From positions 3,720,001-3,784,000 of the forward strand of contig NZ_CP051774.1 in assembly GCF_012913485.1 (NCBI RefSeq): DNA of 64,000 nt, read 5' to 3'. The notes under the pieces were generated by a model. The model saw nothing but the letters and a program-made list of their open reading frames with translations. It ran no database searches and was not told the origin of the DNA. The stretch comes from Luteolibacter luteus. GTDB lineage: Bacteria > Verrucomicrobiota > Verrucomicrobiia > Verrucomicrobiales > Akkermansiaceae. Shown in pieces: positions 16,035 through 26,400 of this stretch (positions are counted from its first letter, which is position 1; every line of letters starts with the position of its first letter). Both the position numbers and the translations under genes were made by a program.

Positions 16035-19000
16035 TCAGTGAGCTTCGATGACGGCGGGCGCTTCGACCGCTCCCGGCTTCGGCTTCTTCGAGCCGATCCG
16101 CTCCAGGATCACGTAGAAGATCGGCGTCAGGAAGAGGCCGAAGACCGTGACCCCGATCATCCCGGCGAAGACCGCAACACCCATGGCTTGGCGCATTTCG
16201 GCACCGGCACCGGTGGCTGCCACCAGAGGATAGACACCTGCGATGAAGGCGATGGAAGTCATCAGGATCGGGCGCAGGCGGAGGCGGGCCGCTTCGACGG
16301 CGGACTCCACGATGCCCTTGCCTTCTTCCCGCAGCTTCACCGCGAACTCCACGATCAGGATCGCGTTTTTCGCTGCCAGGCCGATCAGCACGATCAGGCC
16401 GATCTGGGTGAAGATGTTGTTGTCACCATCGGTTGCCCACACACCGGCCATGGCGGAGAGCAGGGCCATCGGCACGATCAGGAGCACCGCGAAGGGGAGG
16501 CGGAAGCTTTCGTACTGCGCGGCTAGTACCAGGAAGACCAGCAGGATACTGATCGGGAAGACGAGCATCCCGGTGTTACCCGCCAGGATCTTCTGGTAGG
16601 TCAGGTCCGTCCAGTCGAGTGCCATGCCCTTGGGCAGGGTTTCCTTCGCCACCTTTTCCATCAGCGCCTCGGCTTGGCCGGAGCTGTAGCCGAGAGCCGG
16701 GCCACCGTTGATTTCCGCGGCCGGATAGCCGTTGTAGCGCATCGCGCGTTCCGGGCCGTAGGTCTCCTTCACGGTCAGCACGGAGCCCAGCGGGACCATC
16801 TGGCCATTGCCGTTGCGGGTCTTCAGCTTGGCGATGTCTTCCGCATTGCTGCGGAATTCCGCGTCCGCTTGTGCGACCACCTGGTAGGTGCGGCCGAAGC
16901 GGTTGAAGTCGTTCACGTAGAGCGAACCCAGGTTTACCTGCATCGCCTCGAAGATGTTGTTCAAAGGGATGCCCTGTTGCTTTGCCTTCGCGCGATCCAC
17001 GTCGGCTTCCAGTTGCGGCACGTTCACCGTGAATCCCGAGAAGGCCCCTGCGAGTCCTGGCGTGGAGTTCGCCTTGCCGACCAGAGCTTGGGTCGCGTTG
17101 TAGAGCTCGTCGTAGCCCATGCCCGCGCGGTCTTCCACATAGAGCTTGAAGCCGCCCGTGGTGCCGAGGCCGTTCACCGGCGGCGGCGGGAAGACGGCCA
17201 CGAAGGCGCCTTGGATCGAGCTGAATTCCTTCTGAAGCTGGTCCGCGATCTCCTTGCCGGAGAGGCCGGGGCCCTTGCGCTCCTCGAAAGGCTTCAGGTT
17301 CACGAAGGCAATGCCGGCGTTCGGGCTATTGGTGAAGCCGTTGATCGAGAGGCCGGGGAAGGCGATGGAATCGGACACGCCCGGATGCTTCAGCATGATG
17401 TCACCCATCTTGCGGATCACTTCATCGGTGCGTTCCAGCGAAGCTCCTTCCGGAAGCTGGGCGAAGGCTACCAGGTATTGCTTGTCCTGCGCAGGCACGA
17501 ACCCCGAAGGCACCTTCTTGAAGATGTCATAGGTGACGAAGAGCAGGCCGACATAAACCAGCAGCGCGATCGCTCCACGGCGAACCAAGCGGCTCACGCC
17601 ATTTGAATACTTGTTCGAAGACCATTCGAAGAAGCGGTTGAAGGGGCGGAAGAACCAGCCCAGCGACTTGTCCATGATCCGCGAGAGGCGGTCTTTCGGC
17701 GCATGGTGATCCTTCAAGAGCAGGGCGCTCAGGGCGGGCGAGAGGGTCAGCGAATTAAAGGCGGAGATGATCGTCGAGATCGCAATCGTGATCGCGAACT
17801 GCTTGTAGAACTGGCCGCTGAGACCCGTGATGAAAGCGGTCGGGATGAACACCGCGGACAGTACCAGCGCCGTCGCCACGATAGGGCCTGTCACTTCCCG
17901 CATCGCGCGTTTCGTCGCCTCGAAGGGTGAGAAACCGAGCGCGATATTCCGCTCCACGTTCTCCACCACCACGATGGCGTCGTCCACCACGATGCCGATC
18001 GCCAGCACCAGGCCGAAGAGCGAGAGCGCATTGATCGAGAAGCCAAGCATGTGCATGACCGCGAAGGTGCCCACCAGTGAGACCGGCACCGCGGCCAAGG
18101 GAATGATCGAGGCCCGCCATGTCTGGAGGAACAGGATCACGACCAGCACCACCAGCACGATGGCCTCCAGGAGCGTGTGCACCACCGCCTTGATCGAGTG
18201 CCGGACGAACACGGTCGGGTCGTAGGCGATCTGGTATTCCAAGCCTTCCGGGAAATCCGCGGAGAGCTTCTTCATCGTCTCGCGCACCGAGTTCGACAGC
18301 GCGATCGAGTTCGAGCCGGGCAACTGGAAGATCGGGATAGCCACCGCGGTCTTGTTGCTCAGCAGCGAGCGCAGCGCATACTCCGAAGCGCCGAGTTCAA
18401 TGCGGGCGACATCGCGCAAGAGCACACGCTCCCCGCGATCGCCAATCTTCAGCACGATCTCGCCGAACTCCTCCTCCGTCACCAGACGGCCCTTGGTATT
18501 GATCAGCAGCTCCGTGTCGGAGCTTCCGGGATTCGGTTGCTGGCCGATCGCGCCGGCAGCCACCTGCACGTTCTGCTCGCGGATCGCATTGACCACATCC
18601 CCTGCGGTCATGCCACGCGCGGCCACCTTGTTCGGATCCAGCCACACGCGCATCGCGTAGTCACCGGAACCGAAGAGCTGCACTTGGCCGACACCGGGCA
18701 AACGGGTCAGCACGTCGCGGACCTGCAGTGTCGCGTAGTTGCGGACGAAGATATCGTCATAGCGGCCATCAGGTGAGAGCAAGTGCACCACCATCGTGAG
18801 GTCCGGCGAGCTCTTTACCGTGGTCACTCCGATGCGGCGGACTTCCTCGGGGAGCTTTGGCAGGGCCTGCGCCACGCGGTTCTGCACCTGCACCTGCGCC
18901 ATGTCCGGATCGGTGCCGAGCTTGAAGGTGACGGTCAGGGTCATCACGCCATCGCTCGTCGCCTGGGAGAACATGTAGATGGAGTTCTCGACGCCGTTGA

Positions 19001-19211
19001 TGGCTTGCTCGAGCGGTGTGGACACCGTCTCGGCGATGGTTTTCGGGTTTGCACCCGGATAGCTCGCGCGGACCACCACGGTGGGCGGGATCACCTCGGG
19101 GTATTCGCTGACGGGCAGCTTCCAGAGGGCGATCGCACCGACCAGGAAGATCACGATCGATAGCACGCCCGCGAAGATGGGACGTTTGATGAAGAAGTCG
19201 GAAAAGTTCAT
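16035..19211 (-). CDS. RND efflux pump, HAE1 (AcrB/MexB-like)
   Basis: A 1058-residue inner-membrane transporter of normal AcrB length, with MNFSDFFIKRPIFAGVLSIV at TM1. TM4 holds the proton-relay acids in AIGIVVDDAIVVVEN, and the periplasmic loops include the porter and docking domains (GVGQVQLFGSGDYAMRVWLD). The C-terminal half repeats the fold (NAILIVEFAVKLREEGKG). The ATG at 19211 is preferred over 19265 as the family starts just before the first membrane helix. It works with the fusion protein upstream and outer-membrane lipoprotein downstream to expel lipophilic compounds; the substrate is not predictable. Confidence 0.96.
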   Translation of the reverse strand: MNFSDFFIKRPIFAGVLSIVIFLVGAIALWKLPVSEYPEVIPPTVVVRASYPGANPKTIAETVSTPLEQAINGVENSIYMFSQATSDGVMTLTVTFKLGTDPDMAQVQVQNRVAQALPKLPEEVRRIGVTTVKSSPDLTMVVHLLSPDGRYDDIFVRNYATLQVRDVLTRLPGVGQVQLFGSGDYAMRVWLDPNKVAARGMTAGDVVNAIREQNVQVAAGAIGQQPNPGSSDTELLINTKGRLVTEEEFGEIVLKIGDRGERVLLRDVARIELGASEYALRSLLSNKTAVAIPIFQLPGSNSIALSNSVRETMKKLSADFPEGLEYQIAYDPTVFVRHSIKAVVHTLLEAIVLVVLVVILFLQTWRASIIPLAAVPVSLVGTFAVMHMLGFSINALSLFGLVLAIGIVVDDAIVVVENVERNIALGFSPFEATKRAMREVTGPIVATALVLSAVFIPTAFITGLSGQFYKQFAITIAISTIISAFNSLTLSPALSALLLKDHHAPKDRLSRIMDKSLGWFFRPFNRFFEWSSNKYSNGVSRLVRRGAIALLVYVGLLFVTYDIFKKVPSGFVPAQDKQYLVAFAQLPEGASLERTDEVIRKMGDIMLKHPGVSDSIAFPGLSINGFTNSPNAGIAFVNLKPFEERKGPGLSGKEIADQLQKEFSSIQGAFVAVFPPPPVNGLGTTGGFKLYVEDRAGMGYDELYNATQALVGKANSTPGLAGAFSGFTVNVPQLEADVDRAKAKQQGIPLNNIFEAMQVNLGSLYVNDFNRFGRTYQVVAQADAEFRSNAEDIAKLKTRNGNGQMVPLGSVLTVKETYGPERAMRYNGYPAAEINGGPALGYSSGQAEALMEKVAKETLPKGMALDWTDLTYQKILAGNTGMLVFPISILLVFLVLAAQYESFRLPFAVLLIVPMALLSAMAGVWATDGDNNIFTQIGLIVLIGLAAKNAILIVEFAVKLREEGKGIVESAVEAARLRLRPILMTSIAFIAGVYPLVAATGAGAEMRQAMGVAVFAGMIGVTVFGLFLTPIFYVILERIGSKKPKPGAVEAPAVIEAH

Positions 19212-19357
19212 CGGAGTCAGGAGGACTGGGAATTCAAAAGAGGGCTCACCTCTGCGAACGGGCACGACGGGCCCGGTCCGCCCCGGGACCGCGAGGACAC
19301 TTGCCTCGCAGCTCCTTCCGGGGCGGCTTGTTGTACGATTTTGTTAGGGCCTGCGGC

Positions 19358-20578
19358 TCAGTTCACGGCCACGGCCGGATCCACGATCATGCCGGCGGTC
19401 ACGCGCTGGAGGCCGTTGACGATCACGCGGTCGCCATTCTGGATTCCCTCGCGGATCACCCGCTTGCCATTCAGCACGGGGCCGAGCTTCACGGTGCGGT
19501 AGGCCACGGTGTTGTCCGCGGCGACGGTCAGCACGAACTTCTGGCTCTGGTTCGTGCCGATCGCGCGTTCGCTCACCATCAAGGCGGGCGCGGGCGAGCT
19601 AACGGGCAGCCTCACGCGGGCGAAGAGGCCGGGAACCAGCGACTCATCGGCATTCGGGAAGACCATGCGGTAAACCAATGTGCCGGTGGCGGCGTCGACG
19701 CGGTTGTCGGCGGACTCGATATAGCCTTGGTGCGGGAAGCCCTTCTCATCGCCGACCTGCATTTCCACGATCACCTTTCCGTCTTGCGACGCGATGTTTC
19801 CTTCGCGGCGCAGGCGGTCAAAGGTCAGCGAGGTCGTCTCATCCACGTCGGCATACACATACACGTCGCCGGTTGAGACGATGGTGGTCAGCAAGCTCGC
19901 GCCGCCCGGATTGCCGGAGACGAGATTGCCTGCGGTCACCAGTTCGCGGCTCACCTTGCCGCGGATCGGGGCGCGTACCACGGTGTATTCGAGGTCGAGC
20001 TTGGCGGTGGCCAGTGCTGCTTCCGCGGATTGCAGTTCGGTGCGGGCTTCGGCGAGGCGGGAGTTCCGCGTTTCCGATTCCTCGACGGAGACGGCGCGTG
20101 CAGAGACCAGGCCGGCGGTGCGCTTGGCTTCGCTTTCGGCGATGCCGACGCGGACCTTTGCCCGCTCGACCGCGGCCTCTGCCAGATCGGCCTGCGCCTT
20201 GTACCAGCGCGGGTCGATGCGGAAGAGGATCTGGCCTTTTTCGACGATCTGTCCGGCCTTCATCAGCACTTCATCGATGTGCCCGGAAACCCTCGGCCGG
20301 ATCTCGACCGTCTCGCGGGCGTCTACCCGACCGAGGAGTTCACGATGATCGGTGACCGTCTGCTGCTCCACCGGAGCCACGGTGACTTGGGGCAGGGGAG
20401 CGGAGACTTCTGCGGCCGGCTTGCTTTCAGCGGCGAAAGCCTGCGGCACGTAGTGGAAACCCACGGCCAAGGCACCGATGCCGAAAAGCATCATGATCAG
20501 CCGGGTGTGGAAGCGGGAAGCCGGGATATCCTGATCCTCGGGCAAGCGTTCTTCCGTTTCTTCTTCTGGAGTGTTCAT
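19358..20578 (-). CDS. RND membrane fusion protein (AcrA/MexE-like)
   Basis: 406 residues. An acidic cytoplasmic start is followed by one membrane segment (about 27-47) rather than a lipoprotein signal. Then come the lipoyl/barrel-sandwich motif VEIRPRVSGHIDEVLMKAGQ, an alpha hairpin (AQADLAEAAVERAKVRVGIAE), the returning half YTVVRAPIRGKVSRELVTAG, the beta barrel and the membrane-proximal domain. It links the pump to the outer-membrane duct. A palindrome shared with two neighbouring promoters lies only 9 bp upstream of the ATG. Confidence 0.94.
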   Translation of the reverse strand: MNTPEEETEERLPEDQDIPASRFHTRLIMMLFGIGALAVGFHYVPQAFAAESKPAAEVSAPLPQVTVAPVEQQTVTDHRELLGRVDARETVEIRPRVSGHIDEVLMKAGQIVEKGQILFRIDPRWYKAQADLAEAAVERAKVRVGIAESEAKRTAGLVSARAVSVEESETRNSRLAEARTELQSAEAALATAKLDLEYTVVRAPIRGKVSRELVTAGNLVSGNPGGASLLTTIVSTGDVYVYADVDETTSLTFDRLRREGNIASQDGKVIVEMQVGDEKGFPHQGYIESADNRVDAATGTLVYRMVFPNADESLVPGLFARVRLPVSSPAPALMVSERAIGTNQSQKFVLTVAADNTVAYRTVKLGPVLNGKRVIREGIQNGDRVIVNGLQRVTAGMIVDPAVAVN

Positions 20579-20586
20579 GGAGGTAG

Positions 20587-20602
20587 TTGACTGAATAGTA
20601 AA
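20587..20602. promoter_or_regulatory. candidate TetR operator A (before the fusion protein gene)
   Basis: TTGACTGAATAGTAAA, an imperfect palindrome 9-24 bp upstream of the fusion-protein ATG. It shares the pattern TTGAC(T/C)-n5-(A/G)GTAAA with sites at 21412 and 22085, all preceded by the bases TAG. Confidence 0.7.
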
Positions 20603-20630
20603 GATTTAGGCCCGAAAAAATACGCAGTAT

Positions 20631-21389
20631 TCATCGGAGGCCTCCGGAGATGGTGAACGTCTCTCCTGTGATCCATGACGAATCGGAGGAGGCGAGGAAG
20701 ACAGCGGCTCCTGAAATATCTTCGGGTTGTCCAAGTCGGCCGAGCGGAGTCTGGGATTCGATGTGGGCTCTCATCTCACCTTCGGCGAAGCCAGCGCTTT
20801 GGACGCCTTCGGTGATGGTCATGCCGGGGTTGATGGCATTCACGCGGATCTTGCGGGCTCCGAGCTCGGCGGCCAGCGAGCGGGTCAGTGCGTCGACTGC
20901 ACCTTTGGTCGCGCTGTAAACGGAGGCGCCGGGGAATCCCTTGTTGGCCACCACGGAGCTGATGTTGATCACGCTGCCGCCTTCAGCAGGAAAGAGTGCC
21001 GCCGCCTCCTTCGTCGCGAGGAGGAGGCCGAGGACGTTCAGGTTGAAGTGCCAGTTGAAGTGCTCGGGGGTGATTTCCTCGATCGGCGCGAAGCCATAGA
21101 CGCCGGCGTTGTTCACCAGGACATCGAGGCGTCCGAATTCCTTCTTGGTCTCGCTGAAAAGGCGGGCCACGTCGTCCGGCTTGGAGAGGTCCGCGTGAAC
21201 GGCGATCGCCTTGCCACCGGCGCCCTTCACTTCGGCGACCACGCGGTCCGCGCCTTCACGGCTGGAAGCGTAGTTCACGACCACTGCGGCACCTTCCGCG
21301 GCGAGATCCTTTGCGATGGCCGCGCCGATGCCCTTCGAGGCTCCGGTAACGACAGCGACTTTTCCTTCGAGTTTCTTCTTTGCACTCAT
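20631..21389 (-). CDS. SDR-family oxidoreductase (FabG-like)
   Basis: A 252-residue classical short-chain dehydrogenase. It has the NAD(P) motif TGASKGIGAAIA, NNAG, catalytic Ser in INISSV and YSATKGA with the Tyr/Lys pair. The Arg/Ser-rich strand-2 region (NYASSREGAD) favours NADPH. Close to FabG/glucose-dehydrogenase-like SDRs; its substrate is unknown. It lies between the TetR gene and the efflux genes, with its own copy of the presumed operator, so it is probably induced together with the pump and may modify the inducing compound. Confidence 0.9.
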   Translation of the reverse strand: MSAKKKLEGKVAVVTGASKGIGAAIAKDLAAEGAAVVVNYASSREGADRVVAEVKGAGGKAIAVHADLSKPDDVARLFSETKKEFGRLDVLVNNAGVYGFAPIEEITPEHFNWHFNLNVLGLLLATKEAAALFPAEGGSVINISSVVANKGFPGASVYSATKGAVDALTRSLAAELGARKIRVNAINPGMTITEGVQSAGFAEGEMRAHIESQTPLGRLGQPEDISGAAVFLASSDSSWITGETFTISGGLR

Positions 21390-21411
21390 GGATTCAAACG
21401 GGCGTTTATAG

Positions 21412-21427
21412 TTGACTGACTAGTAAA
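21412..21427. promoter_or_regulatory. candidate TetR operator B (before the SDR gene)
   Basis: TTGACTGACTAGTAAA, imperfect palindrome 23-38 bp upstream of the SDR ATG. On the minus strand it abuts TATAAA, a good -10 box, so a bound repressor would cover the promoter. Confidence 0.75.
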
Positions 21428-21455
21428 GAAAGTGGCCAAAAAAAGGGAGGAGCCG

Positions 21456-22070
21456 TCACGGAGCCTTGGCGGCAGCGGCTGCTCCGAGGAAATCCATGAC
21501 GATTTCCGGGAGGATCCGCAGGGGCTCGAGGCTGTTCTGGATGCGGGCTTCGGTGAGGCTACCCTCGTAGAGGGTGTAAACCGCCTTTGCCTTGATCAGG
21601 GCATCACCGGGACCTACCGAGCCTTCTGCTTGGGCGTCGCGGATTGCGGATTCGAGGTAGCGGACGAGGCGACAGAGCGTCTCCTGGACTTTCGCCCGGA
21701 TCGGCTCGTTTTGTGTGCAAACCTCGGAACCCAGTGAAAAGCAAGGGCATCCGAGAATCTGGCCGTCTTTCTCGAGCATCTCCTTCTGGCAATCGTAGGA
21801 CGACTGCATCATCAGGCGGATCCGCTCCAGTGGGGGATTCGAGGCCGAGAACATGGCGTCGAACTTCGGCTTCATCTCGGATTGCCAGTCCTCTTCGAGG
21901 GCGGCGACCGCGAGATCAGCCTTGGATTCGAAGAAGTAGTAGAAGCTACCCTTCTTGACCCCGGCTTTTTCGCAAATGGCGTCAATCGTCACGACCCCGT
22001 AGCTGTGTTCCCAGATCAAATCCTGGGCAGCTTCGAGGAGTCGTTGCTTGGCGTCGCTTTTGCGTCCCAC
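21456..22070 (-). CDS. TetR-family regulator of the adjacent efflux module
   Basis: A 204-residue repressor. N-terminal HTH: AKQRLLEAAQDLIWEHSYGV, then TIDAICEKAGVKKGSFYYFF with the recognition helix KKGSFYYFF. The C-terminal part resembles TetR_C domains of the AcrR/YcdC-like group and contains several Cys (QILGCPCFSLGSEVC), which could sense electrophiles. GTG at 22070 (MGRKSDAKQRLL) is preferred, since the longer frame from 22106 would translate through the operator-like palindrome at 22085. It is first in the minus-strand order tetR, SDR, fusion protein, pump, outer-membrane protein. Confidence 0.88.
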   Translation of the reverse strand: MGRKSDAKQRLLEAAQDLIWEHSYGVVTIDAICEKAGVKKGSFYYFFESKADLAVAALEEDWQSEMKPKFDAMFSASNPPLERIRLMMQSSYDCQKEMLEKDGQILGCPCFSLGSEVCTQNEPIRAKVQETLCRLVRYLESAIRDAQAEGSVGPGDALIKAKAVYTLYEGSLTEARIQNSLEPLRILPEIVMDFLGAAAAAKAP

Positions 22071-22084
22071 GCCGGAAGAGATAG

Positions 22085-22100
22085 TTGACCATTTGGTAAA
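22085..22100. promoter_or_regulatory. candidate TetR operator C (before tetR)
   Basis: TTGACCATTTGGTAAA, a good palindrome 15-30 bp upstream of the GTG start of tetR. It matches sites A and B in its outer bases, which fits autoregulation. Confidence 0.7.
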
Positions 22101-22204
22101 CAACAAGAGGAAATTTTCGAAATCTGTCCCTCGGGGACTCTAACGACGGATCCGGGACTGAAAGATTGAGATGAGCCAAGCAGCCGTTTTGAATCCGCGG
22201 CACG

Positions 22205-23404
22205 ATGCCTGTAGCCCTCGAACCTTTGCCCCAGCACCGAGCCTTGGTGGACTGGATCCGGACCCGCGAGCCCGAGGTTTGGGCGTGGTATTCCGATGCC
22301 GAGCGTCTCACGCAGGACGCCGAGGAGGTCAGGCTCTCGCTGCTGCGCGATTCCTACCGGATGGACGCGGAAGGGCATCCGGAGCTCTTCGCGGAGATCG
22401 GTGCGGCGCAGGCGGCGCTGGGTCTGGAGGGGATCAAGGTCCACGCCTATCAGGCTCAGGGCCAGATCGGCCCGAATGCGGCCATTTGCTATCTGCCGGG
22501 TGAGGCTCACCTCATTTTCTCCGGCCCCATTCTCACGCTGCTTTCGCCGATCGAGCTCCGGGCGGTGATCGGCCATGAGCTTGCGCACTACCTTCTCTGG
22601 CAGATGGAGGAGGGTGCCTATTATTTGGCGGACCGGATCCTGCATCAGTCCGCGGCTCATCCCGAGGCGAAGTCCAGCCATGGCCAGAGCGCGCGCTTGT
22701 GGAGCCTGGCGACGGAGCTCTTCGCGGATCGTGGAAGCTATCAGGCCGCAGGGTGCCTCGACACTGCGGTTGCGAGCCTGGTGAAGACCTGTACCGGTCT
22801 CGCCCAGGTCAGCGGCAAGAGCTACTTGGGACAAGCAGCGGAGATCTTTTCGAAGTCAAAGCCGAAGACCGAGCAGCTGACTCATCCGGAAACCTACATG
22901 CGGGCCTTTGCGCTGAAACTGTGGGTGGAGGACGAAGCCGATCTGGAGACCGCCGTCGCCCGCATGCTTGAGGAAAGCGATGGCCTGGATGATCTGGATC
23001 TGATGCAGCAGGCGAAGCTCGCCATGCTCACCCGGCGTTTTCTTGGAGATCATCTTCGCCCGGCATGGTTCCGGAGCGAGGCGGCGCTGGCTCACGCGAA
23101 GCTCTTCTTTCCCGACTTCTCGCTTGGTGAAGAAACGGACGAGGCGCTGCCCGCCGATTTGTTAGAGCTCTCGAAGGCGCGTCGGGAGTATCTCTGCCAG
23201 GTGATGCTCGATTTCTGTGCGGTCGATCCGGAGTTGGACGAGCTGCCGCTCGCCGCGGCCGTCGAGCGCGCGAGAGCAATGGAATGCCTGGGCCACTTCG
23301 AGAAGATCGCAGCGAAGGAACTGAAGGTGAAAGCCAAGGATCTGAAACGCCTCAAGGAAACCGCCTCTGAAATTCTCACCGCAGCCTCCGCAGCCAAGTC
23401 ATGA
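22205..23404 (+). CDS. M48-family zinc metallopeptidase
   Basis: A 399-residue protein without signal peptide or clear membrane segments. The zinc motif VIGHELAHYLL gives His124, Glu125 and His128, and the third ligand is probably Glu171 in TELFADRGSY (the E-x-x-x-D/A-D-R pattern of M48). The C-terminal 150 residues are helical and lack known motifs. Unlike HtpX or BepA it looks cytoplasmic. Its TGA overlaps the ATG of the giant helicase gene (ATGA), so the two are translationally coupled and probably work together. Confidence 0.82.
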   Translation: MPVALEPLPQHRALVDWIRTREPEVWAWYSDAERLTQDAEEVRLSLLRDSYRMDAEGHPELFAEIGAAQAALGLEGIKVHAYQAQGQIGPNAAICYLPGEAHLIFSGPILTLLSPIELRAVIGHELAHYLLWQMEEGAYYLADRILHQSAAHPEAKSSHGQSARLWSLATELFADRGSYQAAGCLDTAVASLVKTCTGLAQVSGKSYLGQAAEIFSKSKPKTEQLTHPETYMRAFALKLWVEDEADLETAVARMLEESDGLDDLDLMQQAKLAMLTRRFLGDHLRPAWFRSEAALAHAKLFFPDFSLGEETDEALPADLLELSKARREYLCQVMLDFCAVDPELDELPLAAAVERARAMECLGHFEKIAAKELKVKAKDLKRLKETASEILTAASAAKS

Positions 23405-26400
23405 CCGATAGCCCTTTTCTCCGCTTTCTTGAGCATGGTGCCGGTCAGGGCGGCTTTGAAGTCGATGATGTCCTTGCCGCGGTCTTGCCGCTGATGCGGG
23501 AAGTCGCTGCGATCCATGAAGCAGGAAGGGTTGCCCCTTTGCGCGGCCTGTCTTCACTGGTCGTCCATGAAGAACGCGCCCTCGGGCTTTCATCCCCCGA
23601 CGGAATCGAGCCATCCTCGAATGCCGCGAAGGTCTATCAGCTCCTCGCGCCGGTTGGTCACGGGATTCAGGTGATCGGCGGGACGCGCCGTGAGTCGGAG
23701 GACATGTGGGTCACAAAGGTGTCCAACCTTGATGTCGGCTCGGGGGACGAGGAGATCACAAAGCCGCTTTACCTTCCCGGATACGTCACGTGGGAGCACG
23801 CCATCGGTCACCATGACGAGCTGACTGATATTCACTCGCTGGGCTTGCTGCTGGCCAGCCTTGCCTGCGGGCTCGATTTCTCGGATCGCGACGAGTTGGA
23901 GAAGTTCGCGAATCATCGCAAGAACCTGTTCGCTCTCGCTCCACGCCTTCATCCGGTGGTTTCGGCGCTGATCGTCTCGATGACCGAGCTGCATCGCGGC
24001 AAGCGGGCTCAAGATCTGAGCTCGTTGATCCGGCAACTGGAGAACTACCGGGGCCAGCCGGTGGATACCGATGTATTCGCCCTGCCCGGCCTCGAGTCCG
24101 CGACGAAGAGCGGCCGCCGGAAGATCATCCAGACCCATCTCCGCGATCGTCTCTTCGAGGTTTCGCGCCGGAATCGCCTGCTTTATTTCAAGAGCTCCCA
24201 GACCACGCTCAATCTCACCCATGCGAGCGTGCCGCTGGTGCTCGATTATCGCAATATCCAGCCGGACCAACTGCTCTTCTGGCATGAAGGCGTGGCTGCG
24301 GAGCTGGGCTCCGGGAAAGCGCTCCCCTTGCAGAAATGGCTGCGTCTTGAGGAAGCGCCTTACTTGCCCGGACAGCTCGACAAGCTGATCAGCGAGGCGC
24401 GCCGCAGTCGTGCGGAATATGGCTTCTCGCAGCTTCGTCTCGTAATTGCCTTCCTGCGTTGGAACAATCTCAAGGAGAGCCCGAACGAGCGCATCCACTC
24501 GCCTCTCCTGCTCCTCCCCGTGGAGTTGGTGAAGAAGAAGGGCGTAAAGGATCATTACACGCTCGAGCCGCAGGGCACGGAAGCGGAGGTAAACCCGGCG
24601 CTGCGCCATTATCTGAAGCAGCTCTACGACCTCGATCTACCCGTGATGGTGGATCTGCGCGAGACGAGCTTGGCTGCCTTCCATGAGAAGGTGAAGGCGC
24701 TCATCCATGCCACCGAACCGGGTGTCACTCTGGAGCTTTCGGACAAGCCGAAGATCCAGTTGATCCACGAGCGAGCGAAGCAAAGTCTCGATCAATACCG
24801 TCGCCGCATGGCGCGACAGGCCCGTCGCGTGAATCGAAGCGGCAGCTTGGACTATAGTTACGATCGCTCGGATTTCCGGCCGCTTGGATTGCAGATGTTC
24901 CAGCGTCTGGTGCTGCCCGCGCCCTTGCCGCTGCGGGAGATGGCAGGTGCTCCGCCACGGCCCCGCACGCCCTTCATGGTGCCTCCGGCGGAGGCCACGG
25001 TGACGGACCGCCAGATGTACGCGCTGGTGGAGGAGGCGGAAGGGAATCCCTATTCGTGGGAGTTCGATCTCTGTGCGGTGACGCTCGCGAACTTCAATTA
25101 TCGCAAGATGACCCTGGTGCGCGACTACGCGAACCTCATCGAACACGACACGCCGAACGCCGCTTTCGACCGGGTTTTCTCGATCGAGCCCAAGGCCATC
25201 GAACCGGAATCCGCACCATCTCTTCCACCCTCGGATCAGCATCTCATCATCGCGGCGGATGCCACCCAGATCGGAGCGATCGCCAAGGCGCGCCGTGGAG
25301 ACAGCCTGATCATCCAAGGGCCGCCGGGAACCGGTAAATCCCAAACGATCACGAATCTCATCGCGGACTATGTGGCGCGTGGACGGCGAGTCCTTTTCGT
25401 GTGCGAGAAGCGCGCTGCGATCGATGTCGTTTTCCACCGCCTGCGCCAGCAGGGCTTGGATGAGCTCTGCTGCCTGATCCACGATTCGCAGACGGACAAG
25501 AAGGAGTTCATCCTGAATCTCAAGCAGACCTACGAGCAATGGCTCGCGGCTGGAGATGAAAATGGCCAAGGCGAAGCCATGCGTGCGGCGGCTCTGCGCG
25601 CGATGGATGCCGAGCTCGCGGCGCTGGAGAAATATCTCGCACAGATTCACTCGGTGCCTGCGGGATCGAATGCCACGGCGAACGAGTTGCTGCAGCGCTT
25701 GATCGAGATCCGCGGGATCCATGATGGACAGGCCTGTCCGCCTCTGGATGCCGTCGCGGAAGAGCGGCTGCCCGATTTTAAGCAGTGGCAGGAGCACGGC
25801 GAGAGCGTGATCCGCCTCGGAGAGGTGCTGCGTGATCTCGGGGCGTCCTCGGTGTTTGCCCTTCATCCGATGCGTTGGCTCGGCGAGCCGGTCATTACCC
25901 GTGATCATCCTCTGGAAGGCCTCGCAGGCAGCTTCGACGAGGTGGAACGGAAGCTCGATGATCTCGATGATGCGCTCCAGCAGACCGGCCTGCCGGCGGA
26001 GCACTGGGATACGCTGGCCGAGATCGGGCAACTGCTAGGGTTCGCCAACCGGTTGCTGCCACTGGCAGAGCGGGGATTGCTTGGCTTGTTAGATAGCAGC
26101 AGCGAACGCCACGCAGAGTTCGTGAAGCTCGTCGGGGATTACCAGGCGAAGCGCCAGCATCTTGAAGCAAAGCGGACCAAGACGGCGAATTGGACCGACA
26201 AGCTTCCGCCGGAGGACACGGCCAATGCGCTGGCTCTCGCGCCGAAGCTTCAGGGCGTCTTCAAGTTTCTCAATCCTGCGTGGTGGAGATTGCGAAAGGT
26301 TCTCAATGCCCGGTACGATTTCTCAAAGCACGCCGTCGCTCCGGCTTGGGAGCAGATTCTCTCCGATCTTTCTGCCGAGCACGCCGCCGCGTCCGGCCTT

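Noticed and set aside
24637-26031. 464-codon minus-strand open frame
   Set aside because: Antisense of the giant helicase, whose motifs are unambiguous on the plus strand.
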